The notes under the pieces were generated by a model. It saw only the letters and a program-made list of their open reading frames with translations, was not told the origin of the DNA and did not search any database. Shown here in pieces: positions 23,950 through 33,403 of a stretch of DNA of 39,693 nucleotides (the first letter of the stretch is position 1; every line of letters begins with the position of its first letter). A program made the translations under genes and the position numbers. The stretch comes from an uncultured Lachnospiraceae bacterium. Lineage in GTDB: Bacteria; Bacillota; Clostridia; Lachnospirales; Lachnospiraceae. The stretch spans positions 1 to 39,693 of the forward strand of contig CAMVCQ010000009.1 of the NCBI GenBank assembly GCA_947166015.1. The letters run 5' to 3'.

Positions 23950-25782
23950 ATGGCATTTGATGGAATTACAGTTGCAGCTTTGGTTTCAGAGCTAAACACA
24001 CAGCTTGCAAACGGACATGTGAAAAAAATAGCCCAACCGGAGCCCGATGAGATAACACTGCAGATATCAACGCCGCCGGTACGAAACGCTGAGGGTGAAA
24101 CTGTCCGCGAGAGGTGTATGCATAAGCTGAAGCTTTCATCAAATGCTTCTTTACCATTGGTGTATCTCACCGATGAGAACAAAACATCACCGCTTACAGC
24201 GCCGAATTTTTGTATGCTTTTACGCAAGCATCTTTCCGGTGCTGCCATAACAAATGTATCTCAGCACGGTCTTGAACGCGTGATCCGCATAGAGCTAAAC
24301 AATCGAAATGAATTAGGCGATTCTGTTGATTATTCTTTGATAATTGAGCTGATGGGGAAGCACAGCAACATTATTTTTGCCGATGCTGATGATGTGATCA
24401 TTGACAGTATCAAGCATGTCAATTCTTTGATGAGTTCAGTCAGAGAGGTGCTTCCCGGAAGGAAGTATTTCATCCCAAACACTCTTGAAAAAACAGATCC
24501 TTTTGAAGTAGATATAAACTTCTGGAATGATGTTATTTTCAAAAAATCAACAACTGTTGCAAAGGCCATTTCAGGCTCTGTCACAGGCTTTTCAAGAATA
24601 ATGGGATATGAGCTTGCTTTTAGAGCAGGAGTCGACGGAGACGATCCGGTTTCTGCGCTTAACGGCAACAAAAAATCTGCTATTATTAATTGTTTCAGAG
24701 ATGTTATCGATCAAATAAATAATTCTGTTTTTTCTCCTGTGATATACTATGAAAACGGCGCTCCGAAGGAGTTCTCATCAATTCCGCTAAGTGTATATGA
24801 TGACCTTGAAAAAAAAGAATTAAATCTGATATCTGATGCTATAAATAATTATTATTCAGAGAAGGATAAGCTTACCAGGATCAAATCCAGGTCATCTGAT
24901 CTGATGAATGTGATAAAGACAAATATCGAACGTTGTGCAAAAAAACTCGATATACTTCAAAAGCAGATAAAAGACACTGAGAAAAAAGATAAATTCAAGA
25001 TTTACGGTGAGCTTATCACAACCTATGGATACACTCTTGATCTGCCGAGTAAGGATGAATCTCAAAAAGAGATAAAGCTTCATTGTATAAATCATTATAC
25101 GGGAGAAGAAGTTGATATAAACTTAGATCCGACTCTGTCGGTGCCGGATAATGCCAATAAATACTTCGATAAATACAACAAACTGAAAAGGACTTTCACT
25201 GCCGTTACTGAACAGCTTGAAACGGCGGAATCAGAGCTTGCGCACCTCGAGTCAATACTCAGCGCACTTGAGATTGCAAGATCGGATGAAGACATATCGG
25301 CTATCAGAAAAGAGCTTGAGGAGAACGGATACATCCGCAGACAAACCGGAAAAAAAGGCAAAAAAAATACTGTTGTCAGCAAGCCGCTTCATTATATTTC
25401 TTCTGATGGATATGATATTTATGTTGGAAAAAATAATTATCAAAACGAAGACATCACATTTAAGCTTGCGACCGGAAATGATTGGTGGTTTCATGCAAAA
25501 AAAACACCGGGCTCACATGTTGTGATCAAGGCCAACAATACCGAGCCGCCGGATGCAACCTTTGAAGAGGCTGCAGCTTTAGCAGCGTACTTTTCCAAGG
25601 GACGCGGAAGTGAAAAATTAGAGATTGATTATTTACAAAAAAAGAATATAAAAAAGCCTGCCGGTGGGAAACCGGGATTTGTTTTATACTATACAAATTA
25701 TTCTATAATGGCTTCCGAAAAAAATCTATCAAAAATAAAACCTGCTGATGAGGAGGCGAAAGAATATTTATGTCAAAAATAA
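23950..25782 (+). CDS. rqcH: ribosome quality control protein RqcH (NFACT family)
   Basis: A 610-residue member of the RqcH/Rqc2/NEMF family, which binds stalled 50S subunits and directs alanine tailing of the nascent chain. NFACT-N is present (MAFDGITVAALVSEL, IIELMGKHSNIIF), coiled-coil segments lie at about 300-450, and NFACT-R has ATGNDWWFHAKKTPGSHVVIK. At the place where Bacillus RqcH is thought to carry its Asp-Arg pair I read LERVIRIEL, with Glu109-Arg110; that alignment was done by eye. The final codons overlap the next gene by 13 bases. Confidence 0.92.
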   Translation: MAFDGITVAALVSELNTQLANGHVKKIAQPEPDEITLQISTPPVRNAEGETVRERCMHKLKLSSNASLPLVYLTDENKTSPLTAPNFCMLLRKHLSGAAITNVSQHGLERVIRIELNNRNELGDSVDYSLIIELMGKHSNIIFADADDVIIDSIKHVNSLMSSVREVLPGRKYFIPNTLEKTDPFEVDINFWNDVIFKKSTTVAKAISGSVTGFSRIMGYELAFRAGVDGDDPVSALNGNKKSAIINCFRDVIDQINNSVFSPVIYYENGAPKEFSSIPLSVYDDLEKKELNLISDAINNYYSEKDKLTRIKSRSSDLMNVIKTNIERCAKKLDILQKQIKDTEKKDKFKIYGELITTYGYTLDLPSKDESQKEIKLHCINHYTGEEVDINLDPTLSVPDNANKYFDKYNKLKRTFTAVTEQLETAESELAHLESILSALEIARSDEDISAIRKELEENGYIRRQTGKKGKKNTVVSKPLHYISSDGYDIYVGKNNYQNEDITFKLATGNDWWFHAKKTPGSHVVIKANNTEPPDATFEEAAALAAYFSKGRGSEKLEIDYLQKKNIKKPAGGKPGFVLYYTNYSIMASEKNLSKIKPADEEAKEYLCQK

Positions 25783-26597
25783 TATATGATACTCATCTGC
25801 ATACCGAGTTTTCGACGGACAGCAAAGCTTCTGTAGAAGGACAGATCGAGAGTGCCATATCAAAGGGACTAAAAGGTATCTGTATTACTGATCATATGGA
25901 CTACGGGTTCCCAAATGACCCTACAACAATGCATATTGAAAATCCATTTACCTTTGATCCGGAAGCTTACAAAAAAAAGCTAAAAGAATTAAAGGAGAGA
26001 TACAGTAATTTTGATCTGAAAATAGGTGTCGAATGCGGACTGCAGCCGTATGATGATGTTATCGAAAAAAATAAGTTGCTTTGTTCTGATCCGGTACTCG
26101 ATCAGGTGATAGGTTCTATACATCTTGTCGAGAAAAAAGATCCGTATTATCCTGGGTTTTGGGAAGGCAGAAGTGCAAAGGATACCATCAGGTTGTATCT
26201 TGAAGCAACACTTAAAAATATTGAATTATTCTCTGATTTTGACACCATGGGACATCTTGATTATGCTGTGAGGTATTGCCCACAAAAAGGAGTATATGAT
26301 CCAATTGATTTCATTGATATAGTAGATGCGATATTTGAGTTTTTGATCAAAAATGATATTGCATTGGAGATAAATACCTCAGCTTTAAAAGGTGACTATG
26401 CACAGGTAAATCCTCATCCTGTATTGATTAAACGCTATTATGAAAAAGGCGGAAGAATGATGACTGTCGGGGCTGATGCTCACGAACCTGAGCATATCGC
26501 TTATGGGTTTGACAAAGCAAATGAGATACTAAAAGAAATAGGATTTAAATCGTATTTTATATTTGACAAAAGAAAACCTGTTGAAATCGGTTTGTGA
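25770..26597 (+). CDS. PHP-domain phosphatase, histidinol-phosphatase (HisJ) family
   Basis: A 275-residue PHP metalloenzyme. The first metal motif is DTHLHTEFSTDS (His9, His11), then ITDHMDYG, VGSIH-like IGSIHLVEK, MGHLDYA, and the C-terminal GADAHEPEHIAYGFD. It resembles HisK/HisJ-type histidinol phosphatases of Firmicutes. No other his genes are nearby, so another phosphoester substrate is possible. It overlaps rqcH by 13 bases. Confidence 0.88.
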   Translation: MSKIIYDTHLHTEFSTDSKASVEGQIESAISKGLKGICITDHMDYGFPNDPTTMHIENPFTFDPEAYKKKLKELKERYSNFDLKIGVECGLQPYDDVIEKNKLLCSDPVLDQVIGSIHLVEKKDPYYPGFWEGRSAKDTIRLYLEATLKNIELFSDFDTMGHLDYAVRYCPQKGVYDPIDFIDIVDAIFEFLIKNDIALEINTSALKGDYAQVNPHPVLIKRYYEKGGRMMTVGADAHEPEHIAYGFDKANEILKEIGFKSYFIFDKRKPVEIGL

Positions 26598-26690
26598 AGC
26601 GTTCAACTTGCATTTGGATATACAGCGTCTGTCTGACGAGATCACAGAGTAATAAGTTTTTCAAAAAAAATTTCAAGGAGGAGAATTTAC

Positions 26691-28676
26691 ATGAAGAAAA
26701 GAAAATTAGTAAGGAAGCTGCTGAGCTTTTTGCTCACGCTGGCGATGGTTATGGGGCTGATGCCTGGGATGAACTTTACAGCGTATGCAGATACGGTTAA
26801 TCATCTGGAGACGAATGCGGGTGAGACTTCTATACAGCCCCTATCGGCAACAGCCTCTAAGAACACCATTAGCAAGTATGGAAATGTCGTTCTTTCACTA
26901 AAGTGTGAGGATTTACTTTCTAAAGGATATGAGTATGGGGATATTCTTTCCATACGCTTCTTAGAACGTTCCCTGGAGCTGCCGCTTTGCAGCAATTTCA
27001 CGGATGTCGATTCCGGTTCTCCCGGGATCTTTGCAAAAAAAGATCAAGAGTATGTAATGCTTGCCATAAACATGGGTGATTTTGCAACATACTATGGGAT
27101 TGCGCAAAAGCAAGTCGATGAAAATAATCAGGTATTGTGGACAATGATCGCCGATGAGGAAATATCCGTAACAATTTCAATGAAGGAGAAGGGTGGGTAT
27201 TATGCCGAGTATCTGTTGCATCAGCTGAAATATGAGGATGACAGGTCGGCTTATCCTGAGCTTACCGATGAACAGTTCGCCAATTTCAGGGCTGTTACAA
27301 CGACAGGTATGGGAAAAGGTGTACTTTATCGTTCTGCTTCGCCGATAAATCCCCTGCATAACAGAAACACGTATGCGGATGCGGCAATCCGGAAGGCCGG
27401 GGTAAATGTGATCATGAACCTTGCGGATGACGAAGCGACAGCAAGGGGTTATGAAGGCTTTGGGAACAGCTATTATTCCAGACAAAAATTTATTACGCTG
27501 AACCTGGGAATAGATTTTGCAGCGGAGGATTTTCAGCAAGGCCTCTCGAACGGGCTCCGATTTTTCGCTTTGAATAACGGTATTTACGAGATCCACTGTA
27601 CGGAGGGAAAGGACCGTGCGGGCTTTGTCAGTGCAATTCTTGAGTGTCTGATGGGTGCAAGCTACGATGAGGTGATAAGTGATTACATGGTGACATATTA
27701 CAACTATTACGGAGTCACCAGAGGGGATGAAAGGTATCAGACAATAGCAGAAAGCAATATAGTAAAGAGCCTTGAGAGAGCATTTGCTGTTGAAAATCTG
27801 AAATCTGCGGACCTTGCGGCTGAGGCGGAAGAATATAGCAAGCAGATTGGGCTTAGTGACGAAGAAATAGCGTTGCTTAAGGTTAATCTGGAAAAACATG
27901 CGGAAACTGTTACAAAACAGAACCCTGACGGCTCGATCACGACCACTACAACTACGACAGATTCCGAGGGGACTAAAACGACAGAATCAGAGACCGTAAA
28001 AGCTGATGGCACAGTCGAGAAGTCAACAGATACCATAAAGGCTGATGGCTCTACGGAGAAGTCAACGGAAAAAATTATGCCAAACGGCGCATCGGAGAAG
28101 CAGACGGAGATAGTATCAGTCGACGGCTCGACAAATAAGATAACGGAAACGACTAAACCAAACGGCTCATCGGAAAAAGTAACAGACATAACAAAACCGA
28201 ACGGCGCCACCATCCATGAGGAAGTAAAGACCACAGCTAAGGGGAAGGAAACCTCTCAGAAGATAGAGACCTCCGCGTCCGGCAGCGTAAAGATAACCGA
28301 ACAGGTGAAGCAGCCGTCGGGAGATCACTCCAAGGTGGTTATGGACAAAACCGGCAAGAAAACCGTCGCTATCAAACAGACTGTCACGACTGCCAAAAAC
28401 GGCAAGGTCACAATACCAAAGACCGTAAATGCTAACGGCGAAAAGTTGAAAGTCACCTCACTTAAAAAGAACTTCCTGAAGGGCAGCAAAACCAAGCCGA
28501 AGAAAATAACGATAAACGCTTCGAACATCACCAAGGTAGCCAAGGGAGCGTTTGACTATATCAATAAAAAAGCTGTTATCAAAATCGTGGCAGATAAAAA
28601 GGATTATAAAAGGATACAAAAACTGATCAAAAAGTCTGGCGTCGACAAGGACATAAAGATCAAACGGGTGAAGTGA
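26691..28676 (+). CDS. secreted CX5R (tyrosine-phosphatase-like) protein with repeat linker
   Basis: A 661-residue exported protein. The signal peptide is KLLSFLLTLAMVMGLMPGMNFTAYA, cleaved near residue 33. The catalytic loop is IHCTEGKDRAG, His302-Cys303-X5-Arg309, as in PtpB-like (Y_phosphatase3) enzymes, with the family's VLYRSASP and VIMNLADDEATARGYEG stretches upstream. Residues about 430-510 carry six Thr/Lys-rich repeats (KADGSTEKSTEKI type). The C-terminus has an LRR-like cap (KKITINASNITKVAKGAFDYI) common in Lachnospiraceae surface proteins. Strong CAAGGAGGAG start signal; no clear promoter. Confidence 0.88.
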   Translation: MKKRKLVRKLLSFLLTLAMVMGLMPGMNFTAYADTVNHLETNAGETSIQPLSATASKNTISKYGNVVLSLKCEDLLSKGYEYGDILSIRFLERSLELPLCSNFTDVDSGSPGIFAKKDQEYVMLAINMGDFATYYGIAQKQVDENNQVLWTMIADEEISVTISMKEKGGYYAEYLLHQLKYEDDRSAYPELTDEQFANFRAVTTTGMGKGVLYRSASPINPLHNRNTYADAAIRKAGVNVIMNLADDEATARGYEGFGNSYYSRQKFITLNLGIDFAAEDFQQGLSNGLRFFALNNGIYEIHCTEGKDRAGFVSAILECLMGASYDEVISDYMVTYYNYYGVTRGDERYQTIAESNIVKSLERAFAVENLKSADLAAEAEEYSKQIGLSDEEIALLKVNLEKHAETVTKQNPDGSITTTTTTTDSEGTKTTESETVKADGTVEKSTDTIKADGSTEKSTEKIMPNGASEKQTEIVSVDGSTNKITETTKPNGSSEKVTDITKPNGATIHEEVKTTAKGKETSQKIETSASGSVKITEQVKQPSGDHSKVVMDKTGKKTVAIKQTVTTAKNGKVTIPKTVNANGEKLKVTSLKKNFLKGSKTKPKKITINASNITKVAKGAFDYINKKAVIKIVADKKDYKRIQKLIKKSGVDKDIKIKRVK

Positions 28677-28689
28677 GACGAGGAGATGC

Positions 28690-28845
28690 ATGAGTAAAGA
28701 AGAAATTGAATTTGTTATATATATGATTCATGCCTGTGCAAGAAAATGGGGACAGTCTCCTGCGATGGTATACCATAGAATGTCACAGCAGAATTGAATA
28801 GGCAATTACCTTGTGCCGCATTATGATGTTTTTGATAATGCTTGA
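28690..28845 (+). pseudogene. decayed DUF3791-family gene
   Basis: MSKEEIEFVIYMIHACARKW opens behind a GAGGAG site, 13 bases after the phosphatase stop, and is cut by TGA at 28795 after 35 codons. Reading through that stop gives IGNYLVPHYDVFDNA and another stop at 28843. DUF3791 proteins (about 70-75 residues) typically continue with a (N)Y-I/L-P-x-YDVLH motif, so this reads as one gene broken by a nonsense change and truncated. The family is often paired with DUF3990, neither of which is seen here intact. Its end overlaps the next promoter. Confidence 0.7.
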
Positions 28846-28870
28846 CAGTTAGTCAAATTATTCTTATAAT
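28842..28870 (+). promoter_or_regulatory. promoter of the secreted beta-protein gene
   Basis: TTGACA (28842-28847), 17-bp spacer, TATAAT (28865-28870). The -35 box lies in the tail of the DUF3791 remnant. Confidence 0.88.
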
Positions 28871-28943
28871 ACAAAAATAGTATATATTTGTGTTCTTGTA
28901 ACGTAAAGAGCGAGTTTTTATCATCATTTTGGGAGGTTAAGAC

Positions 28944-30113
28944 ATGAAAAAGCTTATGAAAAATGCACTGTGCAGGCTGCTCGTAGTTGCTATGCTTGCC
29001 GGAACTGTTGCAGTTGGGAATCCCTTTGCAGGTGCAAAGACTTCACTTGCTGCGGATACTACTGAGGCGAATACACTTGTAAATCAGGCATCCACGGTCA
29101 AACCAGACTCGGGTGAAGGTTTGGAACAGGGAAGAACGATAGTGTTTGAACATCCTGTTTATACTGCGACTTTTGTTATCAAGTCTGTTACATCGAGCGA
29201 GGTGGTAGTTGATCTTGATGTCACTGCAAAAGATCAGGATATGAAGGACAGAGGTTATATGTGGGGAGACGCTGAGGCTTCCGATCTGAAGATTAATGGC
29301 GGATCAGTTCCGTTAGAGATGCGAAAGGACAGAACTGAAACAACTAAGTATTATGAAGCAACAATTGAGGTTAAAAAATTCAAAGACGGATCGAATTATT
29401 TTGAATTCGTGATCAAACCAAGCTTGCGTTATGACGACGAAATAATCGAAGGAAAATCTACAAACAAGGTTGAGTTCACATATCTTGATCCGACTTCAAT
29501 AAGTAAATCTGGAACTACATTTAATGTGACCACAAACTCTGTATCCTTCGGAAAAGCTGTTAAAGGAGAAGGCTGCGGAACTGTTGTTTATTATCGCAAA
29601 AAAGGTGACTCCGAGTGGATAGAGAAGAAATTTGAAAATGGTTCATCTATCAAGATCACAGGTCTTACGGCTTCTACAAGATATGAGTTTAAGGGCGCAA
29701 ACTACACGACGAAAGACGGTGCGGAGATCATAGGTACCGAGTGCAAAGCATTTTATGTAAATACCGCATCAAATGCTCCTGCCATCAAATCTGTAAAAGC
29801 AACCGGAGTTAAACAGTTCCAGGTTACTGTTCCGGGCGAGTGGAGAAATCATAAATGGTATCCGGCGCACAAGGTTTGGAAAACTAAGTTTAAGCTCAGT
29901 ATCACATTTAAGAAAGCTCCGCAAAATGTCACATCAATGTGGTTTGCTATCAACAAAGCACACCTTGATATCAAAGCAAAGAAAAAGGTGTCAAAAAGCA
30001 TGACGCTCGGCGGAAAGCTCAAGGGCAAAAAGCTTACTGTTTCGGCTTATTCTTATGCAGAGGTTTATAATAAAGGAAAAAGCAAGGTTGCCAAAAAGAA
30101 GGTTAAGCTTTGA
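28944..30113 (+). CDS. secreted protein with fibronectin-III-like domain
   Basis: A 389-residue exported protein with signal peptide MKKLMKNALCRLLVVAMLAGTVAVGNPFAGAKTSLAA. A first beta-rich region (about 55-185) has no recognised family. About 190-275 looks like a fibronectin type III domain (TVVYYRKKGDSEWIEKKF, ITGLTASTRYEFK). The last region (about 280-389) is Lys-rich and ends KGKSKVAKKKVKL, probably a wall-binding or extracellular Ig-like module. GGGAGG lies before ATG. It is a single-gene unit with its own promoter. Confidence 0.78.
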   Translation: MKKLMKNALCRLLVVAMLAGTVAVGNPFAGAKTSLAADTTEANTLVNQASTVKPDSGEGLEQGRTIVFEHPVYTATFVIKSVTSSEVVVDLDVTAKDQDMKDRGYMWGDAEASDLKINGGSVPLEMRKDRTETTKYYEATIEVKKFKDGSNYFEFVIKPSLRYDDEIIEGKSTNKVEFTYLDPTSISKSGTTFNVTTNSVSFGKAVKGEGCGTVVYYRKKGDSEWIEKKFENGSSIKITGLTASTRYEFKGANYTTKDGAEIIGTECKAFYVNTASNAPAIKSVKATGVKQFQVTVPGEWRNHKWYPAHKVWKTKFKLSITFKKAPQNVTSMWFAINKAHLDIKAKKKVSKSMTLGGKLKGKKLTVSAYSYAEVYNKGKSKVAKKKVKL

Positions 30114-30120
30114 TGATCCG

Positions 30121-30152
30121 ATGATATAAGCATTTTTGTAAAAATATAGTAT
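30121..30152 (+). repeat. direct repeat, left copy, upstream of the chemoreceptor
   Basis: 32-bp unit beginning ATGATATAAGCATTTTTGT, identical at 31 of 32 positions to 32218-32249. It starts seven bases after the preceding stop and contains the likely -35 box of the chemoreceptor gene. Confidence 0.9.
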
Positions 30153-30163
30153 ACGTATATAAT
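30136..30163 (+). promoter_or_regulatory. likely chemoreceptor promoter
   Basis: TTGTAA (30136-30141), 16-bp spacer, TATAAT (30158-30163). No convincing SigD-type motility promoter is seen. Confidence 0.55.
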
Positions 30164-30188
30164 TTTCTATTGATTAAGGAGAATAGGT

Positions 30189-32201
30189 ATGGAGAAGAAA
30201 AGAATCGGTTTTTCAAGAAGCATCAAAATGAGATTGGTTTTGATCATGTCAGCTTTGGTTGCAGTGCCTCTGGTATTGTCGATCATCATCAGCGTGGTCA
30301 ACACCAGGAGTAGCGGCACTGATAATGCCGAAGAGATCAATGATGCGCAGTCACACATCGTAGAGCAGAGCATACTGGCCGTAGTAGACAAGAATCTTAC
30401 TGCATTGCAGAGTCTTGCGACATCGCCTGCGACAGAGGAGTATGTGGCGGGAGACAAGTCGTATGAGGCAAAGATACTGGCCCAGATGAAGTCGATCGAC
30501 AGTATGATGGATGACGGAAACTCCACGGTTGTAACAGGTGGTGATGGAAAACAGCTTTTGAGAACCGTAGGTGATCCTGTGGAAGTGTCTGACAGAGAGT
30601 ACTTTAAGCAGGGAATGCTTGGGGAAGTATTCATCTCTGATGTACAGGTATCCAAGTCCACCGGAAGCAATATAGTAACCTTTGCCATTCCGGTTCGCAG
30701 TTCGGATGGCAGCAAGGTGATCGGTATAGTGCAGAGAAACTATGATCTTTCAGAGTTCCATGATCTACTCGCAAGTGAAGTGACGGAGGATAAGCAGGAG
30801 CTTGTTATCGTAGACAGAAAGGGAATGGTGATAGCACATTCAGGACACGAGATAACTCCTGACAAGCCCGAGGATCAATCAGGCAATCCTTTCTATACTG
30901 AATCAAGAGCTGAAACACCTGTTACGGGCAAATACGAAACCACATGGGAAGGCGATACATGGATGGTTTCATGGGTAAAGGAACCACAGACAGGCTGGGT
31001 CGTGGCTTCATGCCGTGTTCAGAGTGTTGCGCTCTCATATGTAACCAATAATACACTTATGATGGTGATTATCGGTATACTGTTTTTCATCATCGCAAGT
31101 GTGGTAGCCTTTGTGTTGTCCAGAACCTTTACCGAACCGCTTAAGGAGATCAATTTCTCCATGGAGGAGCTCTCGGCCGGACGGTTCAGGAAGATAGACA
31201 AATACACGAACAGAAAGGATGAGTTCGGTGCTATCATAGATGAGACAAATTCCGTTGTTCAAAAACTTGATGCGATAGTGATGAACATTAAAAACTCCAC
31301 AAATGAGGTCAATGATGCTGCTGTATCTCTTGTCGATGCTACAGAGCAGATATCTGTGACCGCGAAGGATGTTTCTACGGCCGTTCAGGAGATAGCTGAC
31401 GGCGCGTCACAGCAGGCTGATGAGATACAGGATGCGTCAAACAGTACGGCTCGTATAAGTAACAATATCCAGATTGTTACAGATGATGCGGGCACACTGA
31501 AGACAGAGGCTGTCCAGATGGATCAGCATTCTCAGGAGTCAGCAGATCTTATGAGAAAGCTCCGCACTATAACTCAGGAAATGAGCTCATCTATTGACAG
31601 TATCGTAGAAAAGATATCTGATACCGGAAAAGGTGTTGAGAATATCAGTGGAAAAGTCGAAGCGATAAACTCTATAGCGAGTCAGACAAACCTACTTGCG
31701 CTGAATGCTTCCATAGAGGCGGCGCGTGCCGGAGAAGCAGGAAAAGGTTTTGCTGTCGTCGCAGAAGAAATCGGGCATTTGGCTGATGATTCTGCAGCTT
31801 CAGCAGATGAGATAAAGGTTGAGATGGACATGCTGATGCGTGAGTCCAAAGCTGCTATAGAGCAGGCTGATGAGGTGAAAAAAGCGACAGATGACCAGAT
31901 GACCGCACTCACAGAGGCGATAGACAGTATACGTGAACTTGTAAAGGAGATAGGCGGAATGTCAGAGGGTGTGAACGCGATCCTCTCTGCAGCAGATGTA
32001 TGTGATGAATCAAAGGTAGTCATAGTAGATGCTATGGGTGCTCTTTCGTCCATATCCGAGCAAAACGCAGCCGCTTCCGAGCAGACAAGCGCTTCCATGG
32101 ATGAGTTCACTGCTACGATCGGCAGTGTGACAGATACCGCAGAGTCACTAAGAAAGATAGCAGATGAACTGAGCACTGAGATGGAATTCTTTAAAGTGTG
32201 A
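30189..32201 (+). CDS. methyl-accepting chemotaxis protein
   Basis: A 670-residue chemoreceptor. A first membrane segment spans about 14-36. The periplasm-equivalent sensor (about 40-280, dCache-like, with [18 protein letters not shown] and [17 protein letters not shown]) is followed by a second membrane segment (about 287-309), a HAMP domain ([22 protein letters not shown]) and the cytoplasmic signalling coil with the tip [21 protein letters not shown]. It would act in a CheA/CheW array, though no che genes lie in the window. It is bordered by 31/32 direct repeats and preceded by TAAGGAGAA. Confidence 0.95.
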   Translation: MEKKRIGFSRSIKMRLVLIMSALVAVPLVLSIIISVVNTRSSGTDNAEEINDAQSHIVEQSILAVVDKNLTALQSLATSPATEEYVAGDKSYEAKILAQMKSIDSMMDDGNSTVVTGGDGKQLLRTVGDPVEVSDREYFKQGMLGEVFISDVQVSKSTGSNIVTFAIPVRSSDGSKVIGIVQRNYDLSEFHDLLASEVTEDKQELVIVDRKGMVIAHSGHEITPDKPEDQSGNPFYTESRAETPVTGKYETTWEGDTWMVSWVKEPQTGWVVASCRVQSVALSYVTNNTLMMVIIGILFFIIASVVAFVLSRTFTEPLKEINFSMEELSAGRFRKIDKYTNRKDEFGAIIDETNSVVQKLDAIVMNIKNSTNEVNDAAVSLVDATEQISVTAKDVSTAVQEIADGASQQADEIQDASNSTARISNNIQIVTDDAGTLKTEAVQMDQHSQESADLMRKLRTITQEMSSSIDSIVEKISDTGKGVENISGKVEAINSIASQTNLLALNASIEAARAGEAGKGFAVVAEEIGHLADDSAASADEIKVEMDMLMRESKAAIEQADEVKKATDDQMTALTEAIDSIRELVKEIGGMSEGVNAILSAADVCDESKVVIVDAMGALSSISEQNAAASEQTSASMDEFTATIGSVTDTAESLRKIADELSTEMEFFKV

Positions 32202-32217
32202 TGCGACTCAAGATAGA

Positions 32218-32249
32218 ATGATATAAGCATTTTTGTAAAAATATTGTAT
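32218..32249 (+). repeat. direct repeat, right copy, downstream of the chemoreceptor
   Basis: 31 of 32 positions match 30121-30152. It lies 16 bases after the chemoreceptor stop. Unlike the left copy it has no matching -10 box or gene after it. Confidence 0.9.
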
Positions 32250-32260
32250 TTTCAGGTTGA

Positions 32261-32284
32261 GGGGACGTTGATATAGGCGTTCCC
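32261..32284 (+). terminator. weak terminator-like hairpin after the chemoreceptor
   Basis: GGGGACG (32261-32267) pairs with CGTTCCC (32278-32284) with one G-U pair; TTAATCT follows. The only terminator candidate for this gene. Confidence 0.4.
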
Positions 32285-32319
32285 TTAATCTATGTGATAG
32301 CATGATTGTTCAGGGCTTG

Positions 32320-32375
32320 TCAGGAAGTATGTTTTAGAAAATATCAGGAATTATGTTTACGGAATATCAGAAATT
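32320..32375 (+). repeat. three imperfect tandem repeats ahead of the yicC promoter
   Basis: Units start at 32320 (TCAGGAAGTATGTTTTAGAA), 32344 (TCAGGAATTATGTTTACGG) and 32367 (TCAGAAATTCTTG), with 24- and 23-base periods, ending at the -35 box. About two helical turns apart, they could bind a regulator; no family suggested. Confidence 0.6.
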
Positions 32376-32376
32376 C

Positions 32377-32405
32377 TTGACTTATGTGCCAAAATAACCT
32401 ATAAT
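32377..32405 (+). promoter_or_regulatory. promoter of the yicC-remA-gmk operon
   Basis: TTGACT (32377-32382), 17-bp spacer, TATAAT (32400-32405). Confidence 0.85.
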
Positions 32406-32443
32406 ATATAAGTTGATTTGTCTACGAATGGAGGAAATCTATC

Positions 32444-33322
32444 ATGGTTTTGAGCATGACAGGGTTTGGTCGCGGTGAAGCGTCTGATGATATCTACAAG
32501 ATCACAGTGGAAATGAAATCCGTAAATCACAGGTATCTTGACATCAATATCAGAATGCCACACACTTTCAGCTTTTATGAAAACAAAATGAGAGCCGACA
32601 TAAAAGAGAGAGTTAACAGAGGAAAAGTCGATGTATTTTTCTCGTTTGAAACTCAGGGCGATCAGGATGTCGAGATCAATTACAACAGCTCAGTTGCAGC
32701 CTCCTACATAGCAGGCATGAAAAAAATGGCCGAAGAGTACAGCGTTGACTTTGTTCCTGATGTGAAAAGCATCGCAAGATTTCCGGATGTATTTACCATG
32801 AAGGATGCAAAAGTCGACGAGGAGAGGATCACACCGCTTGTAGATGCGGCACTTGGCAGTGCGATCGATATGTTTTTGAAGAGCAGGGAGACCGAAGGCA
32901 AAAAGCTCTATGATGATATCGTCGACAAACTGACATCAGTGTCTGAAGTGACCGACAAAATAGAAAATAGATACCCTGATATACTTGATGAATACAGAGA
33001 CAGGATATCCAAAAAAGCTGAGGAATTGCTTGGCGACAGACAGATAGATGAGAGAGTTCTTGCGACCGAGATGGTGGTTTACGCCGACAGACTTTGCGTA
33101 GACGAGGAAATGGTCAGACTCCGCACACACATTTCTCATATGAGAAAAACGCTCGAAGAAGCCGAAAACATCGGTCGTAAGCTTGACTTCCTCACACAGG
33201 AGCTCAATCGTGAGGCAAATACTATACTGTCAAAGTCCACGGATATAATCATAGCTGACTATGGGATCGAGTTAAAAACCCTGATCGAAAAGATCAGAGA
33301 GCAGATACAGAACATAGAGTAA
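32444..33322 (+). CDS. yicC: YicC/YloC-family endoribonuclease
   Basis: A 292-residue protein. The opening MVLSMTGFGRGEASDD and the end KIREQIQNIE match the YicC/YloC family, endoribonucleases implicated in mRNA/sRNA turnover. EMKSVNHRYLDINIRMP is the conserved N-terminal block. GGAGG precedes the ATG. It heads the yicC-remA-gmk-(lepB)-rpoZ block, its usual place in Firmicutes. Confidence 0.95.
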   Translation: MVLSMTGFGRGEASDDIYKITVEMKSVNHRYLDINIRMPHTFSFYENKMRADIKERVNRGKVDVFFSFETQGDQDVEINYNSSVAASYIAGMKKMAEEYSVDFVPDVKSIARFPDVFTMKDAKVDEERITPLVDAALGSAIDMFLKSRETEGKKLYDDIVDKLTSVSEVTDKIENRYPDILDEYRDRISKKAEELLGDRQIDERVLATEMVVYADRLCVDEEMVRLRTHISHMRKTLEEAENIGRKLDFLTQELNREANTILSKSTDIIIADYGIELKTLIEKIREQIQNIE

Positions 33323-33326
33323 AAAA

Positions 33327-33358
33327 GACATTCCGCATAGTTTGGTTATCCGTGAATA
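33327..33358 (+). repeat. interspersed repeat, copy 1
   Basis: 32-bp sequence beginning GACATTCCGCATAGTTTGG, present in inverted orientation at 39589-39620 with 29 of 32 identities. It lies five bases after the yicC stop. Confidence 0.85.
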
Positions 33359-33403
33359 AAACCGTATGATCTGCAGAATGAATTGATTTTTGGAAGGGAA
33401 TAT

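Noticed and set aside
26597..26690. promoter for the secreted phosphatase gene
   Set aside because: No -35/-10 pair at acceptable spacing was seen; only the ribosome-binding site is clear.
30090..30130. SigD-type motility promoter for the chemoreceptor
   Set aside because: CCGAT is present but the TAAA element is at the wrong spacing; a sigma-A-like pair fits better.
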